From the NCBI GenBank assembly GCA_017420535.1, contig JAFOIV010000092.1:1-56029 (forward strand): a stretch of DNA of 56,029 bases. Direction: 5' to 3'. The notes below the pieces were generated by a model. It was given only the letters and a program-made list of their open reading frames with translations. It was not told the origin of the DNA and did not search any database. Within the stretch, counting starts at the first letter, position 1. Each line of letters begins with the position of its first letter. This stretch comes from Eubacterium sp. Its GTDB lineage: Bacteria > Bacillota > Clostridia > Lachnospirales > Lachnospiraceae. Below are positions 55,987-56,029 of the stretch, piece by piece. Both the position numbers and the translations under genes were made by a program.

Positions 55987-56029
55987 CTTTCACCAGCCAA
56001 ATTCATCTGAAATCTTATAAAAATAAATA

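Noticed and set aside
1-56029. CRISPR arrays, tRNA/rRNA genes, insertion sequences, prophage
   Set aside because: No regularly spaced repeats with spacers, no tRNA-like cloverleaf with GTTCRA box, no transposase or phage-type gene was found by reading both strands.

Overview
The window looks like a chromosomal segment of a low-G+C Firmicute, most likely a member of the Lachnospiraceae (Clostridia). The reasons are an intact S10-spc-alpha ribosomal protein cluster followed by ecfA-ecfT-truA-rplM-rpsI, a zinc-type S14, a long L17, a purine pathway with separate AICAR transformylase and IMP cyclohydrolase genes under a ZTP riboswitch, and strong AGGAGG ribosome binding sites. Nearly all genes lie on the minus strand. 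Genus cannot be set from sequence reading alone.

Layout, left to right. 1-500: the 5' end of a minus-strand gene with a signal peptide, knocked out of frame at a run of seven G, followed by a repeat-rich region with a large stem-loop. 499-10295: mnmA, an FtsH-type protease, one plus-strand gene of unknown function, a TetR regulator next to cardiolipin synthase, a YihX-like HAD phosphatase, a PfkB sugar kinase, proC and a YkgJ-type cysteine-cluster protein. 10419-21783: a Bax-inhibitor-1-like membrane protein, a zinc-ribbon protein, the two-gene ZTP-controlled end of purine synthesis, a PHP protein, an iorA-iorB-paaK operon for 2-oxoacid oxidation and aryl-CoA formation, a voltage-gated K+ channel, a HAD phosphatase and a GGDEF remnant.

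21823-41583: translation genes. rplM-rpsI has its own promoter. truA, ecfT and a fused EcfA ATPase lie upstream of them. A cloverleaf-like palindrome and the rplQ terminator separate these from the alpha operon (rplQ, rpoA, rpsD, rpsK, rpsM). Further upstream come rpmJ, infA, adk, secY, the spc genes and the S10 genes. Structured untranslated stretches lie before rpsM, between secY and adk, before rplC and before rpsJ; they are candidate control points.

41626-55986: first a run of methyltransferase, citrate synthase, metallophosphoesterase, a ParB-like/BMP fusion without signal peptide, and malic enzyme. It is followed by an SMC-type operon, jetA-jetB-jetC (Wadjet/Mks-like), whose downstream partner is not the JetD nuclease but a protein related to radical-SAM/SplB proteins. 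That protein has lost two of its three cluster cysteines and ends in a sequence matching the sliding-clamp-binding consensus. This operon and the ParB-like/BMP fusion are the best candidates for undescribed biology. No tRNA, rRNA, CRISPR array, transposase or phage gene was seen.
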